A stretch of DNA of 64,000 bases from Allomuricauda sp. TY007 (GCF_010468565.1 NZ_WUEG01000004.1:186001-250000), one strand, 5' to 3'; numbered from the stretch's first letter, positions 52,830-61,419 are shown. Notes: generated by a model not told the origin, from the letters alone. Numbers and translations are program-made.

Positions 52830-53156
52830 TTAATTGAATACAGCCACAAGGTTTTCCACTCTAAAGCAGCGAAACGCTACCGCTTCAAGGTCCCAATAAT
52901 GGAACACGCCCGATGAGGTTCTCCCGGTTCCCTTGATAAAGCGGCCAACATCCTTTAAGGTACCATGGGCACGCCTTAGCGATCCGTCTTTTTTCTCGTA
53001 GGTAAAGCAAACCTCATCTTTTTTGGTCATGGCCTTGGCCAGACGGTACAATGCCCAGGCTTTACTTAGACATACGGCAAATCCTTTGTTGGTTCTCTTA
53101 GCTATCTCATGCGCTCTTTTGAATACTTTACTGCGGAAATTAGTGGTTGACTTCAT
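52830..53156 (-). CDS. SH3-like (WYL_2) fold protein
   Basis: A 108-residue protein. The first half is basic and helical (SKVFKRAHEIAKRTNKGFAVCLSKAWALYRLAKAM); the second is a small beta-barrel (DEVCFTYEKKDGSLRRAHGTLKDV, VFHYWDLEAVAFRCFRVENLVAVF) of the WYL_2/DUF2693 type seen in Bacteroidota mobile elements. The helical start with AxxLSKAWALYR is typical. Function unknown, possibly nucleic-acid binding. First gene of the minus-strand transcript facing the XRE gene. Confidence 0.75.
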   Translation of the reverse strand: MKSTTNFRSKVFKRAHEIAKRTNKGFAVCLSKAWALYRLAKAMTKKDEVCFTYEKKDGSLRRAHGTLKDVGRFIKGTGRTSSGVFHYWDLEAVAFRCFRVENLVAVFN

Positions 53157-53188
53157 TTTATTATACTTTTATGTTTAATTCTATGGTT

Positions 53189-53221
53189 CAAATATAACAC
53201 ATAAATATAATATTATCCAAA
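53189..53221 (-). promoter_or_regulatory. Promoter of the integrase-side operon
   Basis: Read on the minus strand: TTTG (53221-53218), about 21-base spacer, TATATTTG (53196-53189). It drives the WYL_2-like, hypothetical and integrase genes. An ATGTTTA half-site like that in the XRE palindrome is just downstream at 53171-53177. Confidence 0.6.
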
Positions 53222-53260
53222 TTAAATTTAACTTTTAGGTATAATAATATTGCCTTTAAT

Positions 53261-53276
53261 TAAACATTAATGTTTA
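53261..53276. promoter_or_regulatory. Palindrome TAAACATTAATGTTTA, likely XRE operator
   Basis: A perfect 16-bp inverted repeat that touches the -7 box TATTTTTG (53275-53282) of the XRE gene. Position fits autoregulation of the divergent switch. Confidence 0.6.
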
Positions 53277-53297
53277 TTTTTGTCAAAAACCAATAAT

Positions 53298-53576
53298 ATG
53301 ATACGAGTAAAGGAAATTTTAAAGGAAAAGGGCAGGACCCAAATTGAACTTGCCGAAAAACTGAAGATGTCCCCTGTCGGGTTGAGCAAATTAATCAATG
53401 GGAATCCTACACTTGAAACCATGCAAAAAATTGCGGATGCCTTAGATGTTGAGGTTAAAGATTTGTTTTCAAGTAAGGCAGGAGATAGTGAACCATTTGG
53501 ATTTGTTCAATACCAAAACGTAATTCACAAAATATCATCTATGGATGAATTGAAAAACCTCATCGACAAACAATAG
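53298..53576 (+). CDS. XRE-family helix-turn-helix repressor
   Basis: A 92-residue regulator with an N-terminal HTH_3 domain (RVKEILKEKGRTQIELAEKLKMSPVGLSKLINGNPTLETMQKIADALDVEVKDLF) and a short C-terminal tail. The ATG at 53298 is preferred; a TTG at 53280 lies on the -7 box. It faces the integrase-side genes and an inverted repeat overlaps its promoter, so it is the likely switch protein of the element. Confidence 0.9.
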   Translation: MIRVKEILKEKGRTQIELAEKLKMSPVGLSKLINGNPTLETMQKIADALDVEVKDLFSSKAGDSEPFGFVQYQNVIHKISSMDELKNLIDKQ

Positions 53577-53580
53577 CCAC

Positions 53581-53805
53581 ATGACAGCCGAAAACATTTT
53601 GCCAATCATCAACGCCCTTCCAGAAGAGGAGAGAGAAAGACTCTACGCCATGCTCGGGGTCAGGAAAGCGGAAGTCACCGTTCCACCGAAAAGAAAGCCG
53701 ATAATGACCGATGCCCAGGCCACCGAGATTGTTATGGGTGTGCTCAGGAATAGCCAGATAAGGAACAGAAAGAAAAGAGCGATGAAAAGAAAAGGGGATG
53801 GATAA
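53581..53805 (+). CDS. Small hypothetical protein
   Basis: A 74-residue protein: an amphipathic N-terminal helix (AENILPIINALPEEERERLYAMLG), a proline-rich hinge (VPPKRKPIMTD) and a very basic C-terminus (RNRKKRAMKRKGDG). It follows the XRE gene by four bases and overlaps the next gene, so it is part of the same operon. No family recognised; the basic tail could bind nucleic acid. Confidence 0.7.
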   Translation: MTAENILPIINALPEEERERLYAMLGVRKAEVTVPPKRKPIMTDAQATEIVMGVLRNSQIRNRKKRAMKRKGDG

Positions 53806-54475
53806 CCTAGCGCATTCCGACAACCGTTCATTGATTGATGAGGTCGAATCCGAAATTTTTAAAACCAATTTGGACCTGTCAAAGGATTTCACCGAAGTAG
53901 GGCTGGATCTCATTATTGAAAACGAACTTTTGTCACAAATCCCCATTGTGAAAACAGCAACTGCTTTCTACAATGTTGGGAAAGAGTTCAATAAAAGGAA
54001 CCATATCCGGAACTTGTTGACTTTTCTCAGTGAGTTTCACAAAGGAAATGTTTCAAATCAAAAACTGTCAGGATTCAAAAGGAGATTTGATCAAAATCCA
54101 AAATTTCGGATTCAAGTACTAGAGCTGATATTGCTTCACAATGAAAGATTCAATCGAACCATCAAATCTAAGATAATGGGCAATCTTTTCAGGTCATACA
54201 TCAATGGAAATATTACTTTTGAAAAATTGAGTCATCTACTGGAAATATTGGACTCCATTACAGTACGAGGGTTGAAGATCCTAGAGGCCATGGGCGAAGG
54301 TGGCAGATGGTATTATGATTTTGTAATGAAAATAGACCCTTGGCTGGAGGAGATTAACTTTTACAGTTATGAATTTACGCTCCTATCTTCATGTAGCATT
54401 GCATTTCAAGAGGGTAAAATATTTCGCATCACAGATGATGGAATCACTCTATACAAATATGGCATTGTCAACTAA
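53798..54475 (+). CDS. Hypothetical cytosolic protein, XRE operon
   Basis: A 225-residue protein with no signal peptide. An early hydrophobic-amphipathic region (IIENELLSQIPIVKTATAFYNVGKEFNKRNHIRNLLTFLSEF) resembles DUF4393-like proteins but is not a firm match. The rest is helical with a winged-helix-like C-terminus (FTLLSSCSIAFQEGKIFRITDDGITLYKYGIV). It overlaps the previous gene by eight bases. Its place between the switch and structural genes, transcribed with a repressor, is where cargo or defence genes often sit. Confidence 0.7.
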   Translation: MDNLAHSDNRSLIDEVESEIFKTNLDLSKDFTEVGLDLIIENELLSQIPIVKTATAFYNVGKEFNKRNHIRNLLTFLSEFHKGNVSNQKLSGFKRRFDQNPKFRIQVLELILLHNERFNRTIKSKIMGNLFRSYINGNITFEKLSHLLEILDSITVRGLKILEAMGEGGRWYYDFVMKIDPWLEEINFYSYEFTLLSSCSIAFQEGKIFRITDDGITLYKYGIVN

Positions 54476-54483
54476 TCTAAAAA

Positions 54484-55371
54484 TCACAACCTTTTGACCA
54501 GTAAATAATCCCCGGTATCGCTAAAATCCTGCAGAGTCAAAATATTTTTGTAGTTGTGGTCATCAGCTTTATAAGAAACTGGAGGATTGTCAAACCTCCC
54601 CTCATTTCTATGAAATGCTTTGGTCTTTTGCATGACGACATAAATAGGGAAACCCTTGAATTCACTTTCTGAAATTTGGCTTCCCAAATTAAATCCAATC
54701 GTACTAATCTGGGCAAAATCATTCCCATAATCGGCATTGTTCCCAAGGTAGCTTCCATAATCTTCCCATCTTCTAAACTCATACCTCAATCCTAGAGGTG
54801 TTATGCTAATAAGTTCACCGTCTTTCAATGCATACGCCAAAATTCTAGGCAATGATGCGTTGTTGACCTCGGAAGTAATTGAAACCCTGACCACAAGGTA
54901 TTTACTGCCCCTTTCGGCACTCCGATAATGATATCTATCATCGTAGGAATCAAAAACAAAGTTTTCCCTGAATTGAATATCGGTAAAATTCAAAGTCAAG
55001 TAATCATATTTTATCTTAGTTGCGGCTTTGACCGCTTTAAACCCCAATCTTTTTATTCGTTCCTCTTCTTCCTTTTGTTTTTTTTGTTCAGCCTCGATTC
55101 GTGAAATTTCATCAACAGCCTTTTCTGCATAGTCGGATTTTGGGTAATATTGGACCAATTGTTTTAATTCTGATAAGGCCAACGAATCGTTATTTTGCTC
55201 TAGTAAGCCATAAGCTTTGTTATATCGGTTCTCTGGAGTCTTTAAAAGACTGTCAACCATCACGGTCAATTTCTTGTTTTCCGTCTTTAATTTTTCTAGT
55301 TCGCTACTATTTGAATTGTTAATGCAACTGGATAGGATTCCAGCCATGAGAAGAAGCATCGTCCTTTTCAT
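54484..55371 (-). CDS. Lipoprotein with coiled coil and TPR-like repeats
   Basis: A 295-residue lipoprotein: lipobox ILSSC with Cys16, a coiled coil (SELEKLKTENKKLTVMVDSLL), two TPR-like helices (NRYNKAYGLLEQNNDSLALSELKQLVQYYPKSDYAEKAVDEI), a charged coil and a beta-rich C-terminal domain. The helical part resembles YbgF/BamD-type segments. It is convergent with the XRE operon and downstream of the tape-measure gene. A surface cargo gene is the simplest reading. Confidence 0.78.
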   Translation of the reverse strand: MKRTMLLLMAGILSSCINNSNSSELEKLKTENKKLTVMVDSLLKTPENRYNKAYGLLEQNNDSLALSELKQLVQYYPKSDYAEKAVDEISRIEAEQKKQKEEEERIKRLGFKAVKAATKIKYDYLTLNFTDIQFRENFVFDSYDDRYHYRSAERGSKYLVVRVSITSEVNNASLPRILAYALKDGELISITPLGLRYEFRRWEDYGSYLGNNADYGNDFAQISTIGFNLGSQISESEFKGFPIYVVMQKTKAFHRNEGRFDNPPVSYKADDHNYKNILTLQDFSDTGDYLLVKRL

Positions 55372-55461
55372 AATGTTTAGGTTTTGGTTTGATTATCAAA
55401 ATAAGGGGGAGTCCATTAAATATAGGGCAAATTCCTACAAAATCAAATATTTGTCTATCGA

Positions 55462-55510
55462 TACACGCGCACGCGGTGTGATATGAATAAAATCTTCCTA
55501 CACGCGCGTG
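55462..55510. repeat. Pair of CGCG-rich inverted repeats
   Basis: ACACGCGCACGCGGTGT (55462-55478, imperfect) and CACGCGCGTG (55501-55510, perfect) in an otherwise AT-rich 191-base gap beside the tape-measure gene. A related TACGCGCGTA lies at 60044-60053 on the far side of the tail cassette. No T-run follows, so they are not ordinary terminators. Confidence 0.5.
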
Positions 55511-55562
55511 GTGATCCACGAAATATCTTCATCATGAATAAAAAAACCTGAATATTCCTGCC

Positions 55563-58500
55563 TTACAAGTAACTTTTTACTTTTCGGTCATCGACCACTT
55601 TGGCGTTTACATGGATGGGCCTATTGGCATATTTGCGCATGACACGCTCAAAAGCTTTTTCAATTGTCTTTGTATCCGAATCGGATTTCACCATTACAAT
55701 CCTAGACCTCGTTTCGGTATCGTCCTGCAACGACCTTGACACTCTTTTGAACACTTCGGAATTTGGTTGCTTCATTCTACGGTTGAAGTCATCAATAGAA
55801 GGTGTAATGATATCATCCTTTTTGACGTACAAAGGTGTTGTTCTGTTCGGTGACACCTCCACGCTGCCATCTGAGCCAATCTTTACCTCTTTTCCGCGCT
55901 CCCCCCAAGTGGCCGGACCCTCGTAATTGTCCATAAGGTTCTTTCCCTTGAAGAATTGGGGAAGAGGCTGCGATGCTACCAATGCAGCTTGTGCAGCACC
56001 CGTAGCGGCTATGAAAGCGGCAAAAGCCGCAGCCGATATTCCAAAATCAAACTTTGGAATCTGGGCAAGTGCGCTTACAATACCAGCGGCGGTATCGGAT
56101 GCGATCCTTATTAAAGTGGCATCCCTTTCGGCCTTGGCCCTCCTAATTCTTATGTTTCGAATTTCCTCATCGTATTTTTTCTCCGCTGCCCTTTTCTGTT
56201 TTTCAGTTGCTCGGTCATTGTTAATGATGAGGTCCCTCGCCCTTTGTGCTTCTTGAATTTCAATTTCATATCTGTTCAGTGAAGCATCCAATACACTCCC
56301 TATTGCGCCTTTGGTAAAGTTGGCCCAATCATCAACATTCTCTCTCGAGAAGAGTTTATTTTGTTTATCAGCTATGGAATCAAATACAAAATCAAGACTG
56401 GAAAAGTCAAAGTTGAATTCCTTGGAAAAGGTATTGAATACCCCTGAGAATATTCCTTGAATGGCATCTGCTTTTAACTCAGTGTAGTATTCGGCATTAT
56501 CAAGCTGTATTTGATAGTTCCGAATCCATTCTTGTACCGCTTTTTCAGCATTGTTCAAAGCTTTTTCAAACTCCTTGTCGCTGATATTTAGATCAAGTAC
56601 CACTTTCTTTCCCTCAAACTTGACAAGTGCACTTTGCAACTGTAATATTTTAACTCTTGCCTTATCGATCTCTTTCTGGAAACTATCAAATTCGGCTTCA
56701 TTTCGTGCCGTGTTCTTCTGTAATTTTACCAGTTCTTGAATGTAGTTTTCATAGTACCCAATGGTCCCAAGCAGGAATTTCTGTTTTTCACGTTCCTCCT
56801 TACTGCCCTCTTTGGTGGCTATGATGTTCTTCCTTATGGCTTCATTTACTGCCTTTAACTTTCCTTCTTTTATTGCAAGGGTTTTACTAGCCTTGCTAAG
56901 ATCCTCCTCCAAATAAACAAGTTCATTGCTATAGGCTTCTGCTACCGGCCCGCCTTTTTTTATCTGTTCATTGGCGTTTTTGATGCTTTCCTTTAATCTA
57001 TTGACTTCATCACGGGCAATATCGGCTTCATTCGTGAACTTGAAGAAATTGTCCCTAGCAACCTCAGCAATTGTCTTGCCCGTTTTTATGGAATCTATCT
57101 TCAGGTTGTTCAAAGCCTCTTCGTAGGCTTCAAGGCTAAGCCCCTTGTTAAAGGCTTCCTGTAACTCCTCTGGTGATGAGTTTAAGTCCTTTAGTAGTTC
57201 AAATACCGATCGAATCCCTTTGACCGCACCCTTAAAAAACTTGGAAATTGAGCCGGTTCCGTCCTCAACTGAAAGGACCAATCCCTCCCATGCCGAATTG
57301 AGCAAGGTTATTTCACCTTTCAGTGAATCCAATTTAGTATCCGCTAGCTTCTTTAGTTCACCATTTACATCAGTTATACTGTCCCTTAAAGTTTTGAGGT
57401 CATCCGCACCTTGTAGAAACACTTTAAAGGCCGCAACACTTCTCGCATTGGTCAATTCAAATGCTTCAGCAAGATCAATTCCCTCCGATTCTACTTTTTT
57501 GAAGGCAGCAACCAACTCATCAAAGCTCCTGACATTGCCACCTAACCGTTTGGCCAGTTTACCATTGGAATCAGCCAACTGCAGGAATATCTGTCTTAAT
57601 GAAGTTCCGGCGATACTGGCTTCAAAACCTGCATTCTGTAGCCCGGAAAGTAATGCAACCGTGTCTTCAATGGTAAAATTGAAAGCCTTTGCTATTGCAG
57701 AAACCTTGGGCAATGCAACCTCCAATGTCTCAAAGGATGATGCTGACTTGGTTGTTGATACCGCAAGCACTGAAGAAACCCTTATAGCTTCCTCCGCGTC
57801 CAAATTGAATCCCCTTATAGCTGCCCCGGCCAACTTTGCTGCCCTTGCTGCATCTACTCCCGTTGCAATTGCCAATTGCTCTATGGCCGCAGCAGATGCA
57901 AGAATCTGATCTTCTGAAAACCCAAGTTTAGACAATTCTAATTGGAGTTGAGCCACCTGTGTAGCGGTAAAAGCAGTAGTTGCTCCTAATTCCTTGGTTT
58001 GCTTTGTAAGGTTTACGATTTCCTTTCTGGATTTACCTAAGATAGCTGCTAAATCTGCTTGTGCTTGATCAAACTCCTTAAATATCCGGAAAGTCTCCCG
58101 TAATGCCTGCGCCATCAAAAAAATGCCACTGGTAAAGCCAAAAGCCCCTACAAATGCTCTCAACGAACGTGTAGCGGTCCCTAAAACTTTTGGGTAGTTT
58201 CCAACGTTCCTCCCGAACTGGCCTGCAGCAGAATCAACTTTCTTAAGATTTGCATCCAGTCTTCGTACTTGAGCGGTCAATCTTTTTAGTTCTACCTCTT
58301 GCGCCTTGGTCAATTTCGCTCCTTGTACTTTTTGGATGTTGAGGTCCTTTTGTCTTTGCCTTAGAGATATAAGAAGCCTACTCTGCTGCTGATATGCACT
58401 GTTCAAAGATCGTAACTGCGCTAGATTTGTATTATTTTGCTGCCTATACTTGATAGTGGTCCTTGTCATTTTCTCAAGTGCACCATCTGCATTTTTGATT

Positions 58501-58679
58501 GCAGTTAAACTTTGATTCGTTGCATTTCTCAATTCGGCTGGGCTTGAAGCGTTCCTCATGGCCGTTCCAAGGTTATTCATTTTTTTAATGCTCTCTAATA
58601 CTTGTCCTTGCAATTGCTCAAAGACCTGGAATGCGCTATTATCAATTAGATCTCTGCCCGTAATTTTCCCGTTTGGCAT
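55563..58679 (-). CDS. Phage tail tape measure protein, TP901 family
   Basis: A 1038-residue tape measure protein that sets tail length and helps genome ejection. Order: N-terminal coiled coil (about 1-160), a hydrophobic segment (FVGAFGFTSGIFLMAQAL), the TP901 core (about 235-400: TKQTKELGATTAFTATQVAQLQLEL, GVDAARAAKLAGAAIRGFNLDAEEAI), then long coiled coils and a membrane-like region (GISAAAFAAFIAATGAAQAALV) near residue 900. It is the largest gene of the element, last in a minus-strand set of four. Confidence 0.92.
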   Translation of the reverse strand: MPNGKITGRDLIDNSAFQVFEQLQGQVLESIKKMNNLGTAMRNASSPAELRNATNQSLTAIKNADGALEKMTRTTIKYRQQNNTNLAQLRSLNSAYQQQSRLLISLRQRQKDLNIQKVQGAKLTKAQEVELKRLTAQVRRLDANLKKVDSAAGQFGRNVGNYPKVLGTATRSLRAFVGAFGFTSGIFLMAQALRETFRIFKEFDQAQADLAAILGKSRKEIVNLTKQTKELGATTAFTATQVAQLQLELSKLGFSEDQILASAAAIEQLAIATGVDAARAAKLAGAAIRGFNLDAEEAIRVSSVLAVSTTKSASSFETLEVALPKVSAIAKAFNFTIEDTVALLSGLQNAGFEASIAGTSLRQIFLQLADSNGKLAKRLGGNVRSFDELVAAFKKVESEGIDLAEAFELTNARSVAAFKVFLQGADDLKTLRDSITDVNGELKKLADTKLDSLKGEITLLNSAWEGLVLSVEDGTGSISKFFKGAVKGIRSVFELLKDLNSSPEELQEAFNKGLSLEAYEEALNNLKIDSIKTGKTIAEVARDNFFKFTNEADIARDEVNRLKESIKNANEQIKKGGPVAEAYSNELVYLEEDLSKASKTLAIKEGKLKAVNEAIRKNIIATKEGSKEEREKQKFLLGTIGYYENYIQELVKLQKNTARNEAEFDSFQKEIDKARVKILQLQSALVKFEGKKVVLDLNISDKEFEKALNNAEKAVQEWIRNYQIQLDNAEYYTELKADAIQGIFSGVFNTFSKEFNFDFSSLDFVFDSIADKQNKLFSRENVDDWANFTKGAIGSVLDASLNRYEIEIQEAQRARDLIINNDRATEKQKRAAEKKYDEEIRNIRIRRAKAERDATLIRIASDTAAGIVSALAQIPKFDFGISAAAFAAFIAATGAAQAALVASQPLPQFFKGKNLMDNYEGPATWGERGKEVKIGSDGSVEVSPNRTTPLYVKKDDIITPSIDDFNRRMKQPNSEVFKRVSRSLQDDTETRSRIVMVKSDSDTKTIEKAFERVMRKYANRPIHVNAKVVDDRKVKSYL

Positions 58680-58708
58680 AGTTTCAAATTTTAAAGTTTA
58701 GTGTTCAG

Positions 58709-59134
58709 TTACAATTTGTCTCGTATAATGCTCATTAAAGTGCCAGCTTCGCTCATACCCATGGCATCTTCGGTCATGATGTTATCCTTGTGGTTTACAA
58801 TGACCTTTAAATGCAATGATTCCTGTATTCTTTTTACCCTTTCATCTATTCCCATATCTGACAATTGATTGTGAATGGCCTTGATTTCATCGAAATACAA
58901 CAACCTTCGTTCTTTGGCCAATTGCATCTCTCTTTTGACAATTTCCTCCGATGTCTGCTTGTCCTTGTCCGAATCCAGTCCCATCATGGCCATAATTTCA
59001 GGATAACGTGGGGTACCAGCCTTTACGCTTCGATTCACTTCCTCCAACTTTGCCAGTCTAGTTCCATCAAAAAAGTGCATCTGGTATACATCCAAATACT
59101 CTTTTATCACTTCTGCCTGTTCGTGTGTTACCAT
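58709..59134 (-). CDS. Hypothetical phage protein upstream of the tape measure gene
   Basis: A 141-residue helical, charged protein (THEQAEVIKEYLDVYQMHFFDGTRLAKLEEVN, EIVKREMQLAKERRLLYFDEIKAIHNQL). Position just before a tape measure gene is where tail assembly chaperones sit, but no frameshift partner was seen. Function unknown. Confidence 0.65.
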   Translation of the reverse strand: MVTHEQAEVIKEYLDVYQMHFFDGTRLAKLEEVNRSVKAGTPRYPEIMAMMGLDSDKDKQTSEEIVKREMQLAKERRLLYFDEIKAIHNQLSDMGIDERVKRIQESLHLKVIVNHKDNIMTEDAMGMSEAGTLMSIIRDKL

Positions 59135-59138
59135 AGTT

Positions 59139-59543
59139 TCAGTTTAAAAAATAGTTAGTGTTCTCGCTAATGAATATGACCTTGAACCATTGATGGTTAA
59201 TGCCAAGGGCCTTGATTTCTTCGCTTTTGTAATATTTTATCCCATTGTTAAAGACTGGTTCAATGAAAAGATCTAGCAGCTTTTCAAGTGTTTCGTTTTT
59301 CGGTGGCTCTTCCAGTTCAATATTCGGATCAATTGCAAGCGGATTGCCCTCGAAAATCCTTGAAAATGTCGGAATGAATCCTGGCATGGCCCATCTATTT
59401 TGAGCGGTTCCATTGTACAATTTTGGCAAAGGCTTGAATTCCTCATCAAAATCAATCGTTTTACAAAGTATTCCCACGTTGAAACACGGATGGTCCACTA
59501 TGTATGCATCACGATAAAGTTCAAACTGTTTCTTTAGGTCCAT
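59139..59543 (-). CDS. Hypothetical phage protein
   Basis: A 134-residue protein with no recognised domain: aromatic N-terminus (KKQFELYRDAYIVDHPCFNVGILCKTIDFDEEF), a short Pro/Glu linker and a C-terminal strand pair. It is four bases from the next gene and one base from the previous, so it is cotranscribed with the tape measure gene. Confidence 0.65.
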   Translation of the reverse strand: MDLKKQFELYRDAYIVDHPCFNVGILCKTIDFDEEFKPLPKLYNGTAQNRWAMPGFIPTFSRIFEGNPLAIDPNIELEEPPKNETLEKLLDLFIEPVFNNGIKYYKSEEIKALGINHQWFKVIFISENTNYFLN

Positions 59544-59544
59544 A

Positions 59545-59853
59545 TCACACCACTTTTTTTAATTTCTTCAGTTCTTCCAATCTGGCCAGACGTTCATCTG
59601 GGCTTAATTGCATTATCTTCTCAATGTCCGTCACATCGTCTATTTCCGTGCGGCTAAGTTTAGGAATAGTGTATTCCATCAATTTTACCATAGTGTCCAC
59701 GCGCTCTCTAGGCGACATCTTGTCGAGATCCTGAATGAACGTGTCCCATCTATCATCCAAAAGAGTTGATAACCGCTCTCTAAATTCCTTGGTTTGCTTG
59801 TTTGGGGTTCCCTTTTTTCTTCCACCGAATTTTTTTCCAGTCGTATTGGCCAT
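59545..59853 (-). CDS. Small DNA-associated phage protein (GGRKKGTPNK type)
   Basis: A 102-residue protein that starts GKKFGGRKKGTPNKQTKEFRERLSTLL, a basic opening common in small terminase-like and DUF5681-like phage proteins. Two helices follow and the C-terminus is Lys-rich. First of four minus-strand genes of the tail cassette. A small-terminase role is possible but no large terminase is adjacent. Confidence 0.65.
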   Translation of the reverse strand: MANTTGKKFGGRKKGTPNKQTKEFRERLSTLLDDRWDTFIQDLDKMSPRERVDTMVKLMEYTIPKLSRTEIDDVTDIEKIMQLSPDERLARLEELKKLKKVV

Positions 59854-59929
59854 AACTATTTTTAACTACTTTGGTTTAAAATTACCTCATCTAAATCAAC
59901 ACAATAGACTTAATCAGAGAATGTTGCAC

Positions 59930-60085
59930 TTAACTTGTATTTAATTTGTATAAACTGTTTTTGTTGTTGGAATATGTCCATAAATTCTTTTCTTTTTGGC
60001 CGGAATTTTTTCTTTTCTTTTTCAATTTTTTTTCAAAGTCCTCTACGCGCGTAATGACTTCCAAATACTTCATTTTGATTGTCAT
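59930..60085 (-). CDS. Candidate 51-residue basic micro-protein
   Basis: An ATG at 60085 opens a 51-codon frame to TAA at 59930-59932, rich in Lys, with the helix EVITRVEDFEKKLKKKRKN. It lies in the otherwise gene-free 59854-60253 gap on the same strand as its neighbours. The charged helical content supports a real small gene, but it is too short to be sure. Confidence 0.35.
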   Translation of the reverse strand: MTIKMKYLEVITRVEDFEKKLKKKRKNSGQKEKNLWTYSNNKNSLYKLNTS

Positions 60086-60163
60086 TTTCAACCAAAAAAA
60101 GTGAAAACACCTTTTTCAATGTCTTTCTAAAAGTTATTTTTAAAAGTTCTTTCTACAATATCT

Positions 60164-60242
60164 TTTTATAGGTCGTGTACATTTTAAAACCAGTATGAGA
60201 GTAAAAAAACAATTGTTGAAAAACTCTTTTTTATAGGTCGTG
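60164..60242. repeat. Direct repeats TTTTTATAGGTCGTG
   Basis: A 15-base sequence occurs at 60164-60178 and 60228-60242, 64 bases apart, in the AT-rich gap downstream of the 228-residue gene. Could be iterons or regulator sites. Confidence 0.5.
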
Positions 60243-60253
60243 CAATGGTCGTG

Positions 60254-60940
60254 TTATCCATACAACCTTTTTAGTACCCTTTCGAGGGCTATTTTTTCTT
60301 CAAATTTTGATTGCTTTTCACGAGTGGATTTTCTTCTTTTTTCTGCTTCATAGATCAATTCTTCAAGCTCCATTTTGAAACTGACGTAAAAACCTCTCGT
60401 GTATCTGGAATAGGTCACAAGGTTCCAATTATCCCTTAGTTCAGTTTTGATCTTTCTGGTTTGATATTCATTTGCGTAAGACCTAATCACTGGAGATAAT
60501 TCTGATATGTCATTCACAGATTTTGCTTTTCCATCCATTCTGGATAGCCAGAACTTATTATTCATTTTGCAATAGGCCTTGTTTTGTAAAATGCTTTTGA
60601 TTCCCAAGAAACCTAATAAACATAGGTGTTGAAATTCTGTTTTATCGTTCTTATAATAGTCCCAAAGAATTGACTTGGATAATCCCACCTTTGGTCCATC
60701 AACAGGGAATTTTCGATATAGCTCTTTTCCTTTTTCATAAACCCATTGCTTATCGGGCACGGAAAGACCAAAAAATTTAGCTGCGGATTTGGTCATGCTT
60801 TCGATGCCATTATCGTATTCGAATTCTAAAGTGTGTTTGTAAATGGCATAATCAATGATGTTATCAAGAGTATCTTTTGGTTTGCCCAGGTAGCCACTTA
60901 AAAGTTGAATAGGAAAATTAAAATATCGCTCATCCCTCAT
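60254..60940 (-). CDS. Hypothetical mobile-element protein
   Basis: A 228-residue protein with no recognised family. It has FNFPIQLLSGYLGKPKDTLDNIIDYAIYKH near the N-terminus, a helical middle and a basic C-terminal coil (EAEKRRKSTREKQSKFEEKIALERVLKRL). Possibly a replication or regulatory protein. It overlaps the nuclease gene by four bases (ATGA), so the two are cotranslated. Confidence 0.7.
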   Translation of the reverse strand: MRDERYFNFPIQLLSGYLGKPKDTLDNIIDYAIYKHTLEFEYDNGIESMTKSAAKFFGLSVPDKQWVYEKGKELYRKFPVDGPKVGLSKSILWDYYKNDKTEFQHLCLLGFLGIKSILQNKAYCKMNNKFWLSRMDGKAKSVNDISELSPVIRSYANEYQTRKIKTELRDNWNLVTYSRYTRGFYVSFKMELEELIYEAEKRRKSTREKQSKFEEKIALERVLKRLYG

Positions 60941-61419
60941 ATCCTTGCATTTACAAATCTATCGTACCAATTCATAAAGCCTTGGAACGTTCTGGCAATG
61001 ATGTATACACCCCCCGCCTTTTCAATTGATTTTTGATATTCCTTTTGCGCTTGACTTTGGTACCTATCCCCAGATCCTTGACATTTAACCTCAATCTTAA
61101 CTGAACGGCCCTTTATAGTGGCGGAAATATCTGCTGTTCCGTTTTGCGATTGTCCCTTTACCCATTTTATGGATCCGACCGTCCTAGTGCGGCCAAGCAC
61201 ATCTTTAACTGATTTTCTTGTGTCCAATGGCCTGCCCATAGAATTAATACGTTCGGCTTGGTATCCGTTGAAATTTATCCAATCAATTATGCACTTGGTC
61301 AAACCGTTACTGGTTTTATCGGTGTACTTGGGCTTGGGTCTCGCGTGTTCTGGTATGGTTGGGTATTGCTTCCTTTGCAGTTCCATCGACAATCCAATCA
61401 ATTTGCTCATTGCCTTCAT
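60937..61419 (-). CDS. PD-(D/E)XK nuclease, VRR-NUC-like
   Basis: A 160-residue protein whose C-terminal half carries a PD-(D/E)XK core: NGTADISATIKGRSVKIEVKCQG supplies the Asp and the ExK pair, followed by DRYQSQAQKEYQKSIEKAGGVYIIAR, the usual Q-helix. VRR-NUC proteins in phage act as Holliday-junction or repair nucleases. The N-terminal 60 residues are basic and proline-rich. Third gene of a minus-strand operon with ATGA overlaps on both sides. Confidence 0.8.
   Translation of the reverse strand: MKAMSKLIGLSMELQRKQYPTIPEHARPKPKYTDKTSNGLTKCIIDWINFNGYQAERINSMGRPLDTRKSVKDVLGRTRTVGSIKWVKGQSQNGTADISATIKGRSVKIEVKCQGSGDRYQSQAQKEYQKSIEKAGGVYIIARTFQGFMNWYDRFVNARI

Noticed and set aside
57145..57909. 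254-residue antisense ORF inside the tape-measure gene
   Set aside because: Shadow of a Ser/Ala/Lys-rich coding frame; composition reflects the sense gene and no domain is seen.
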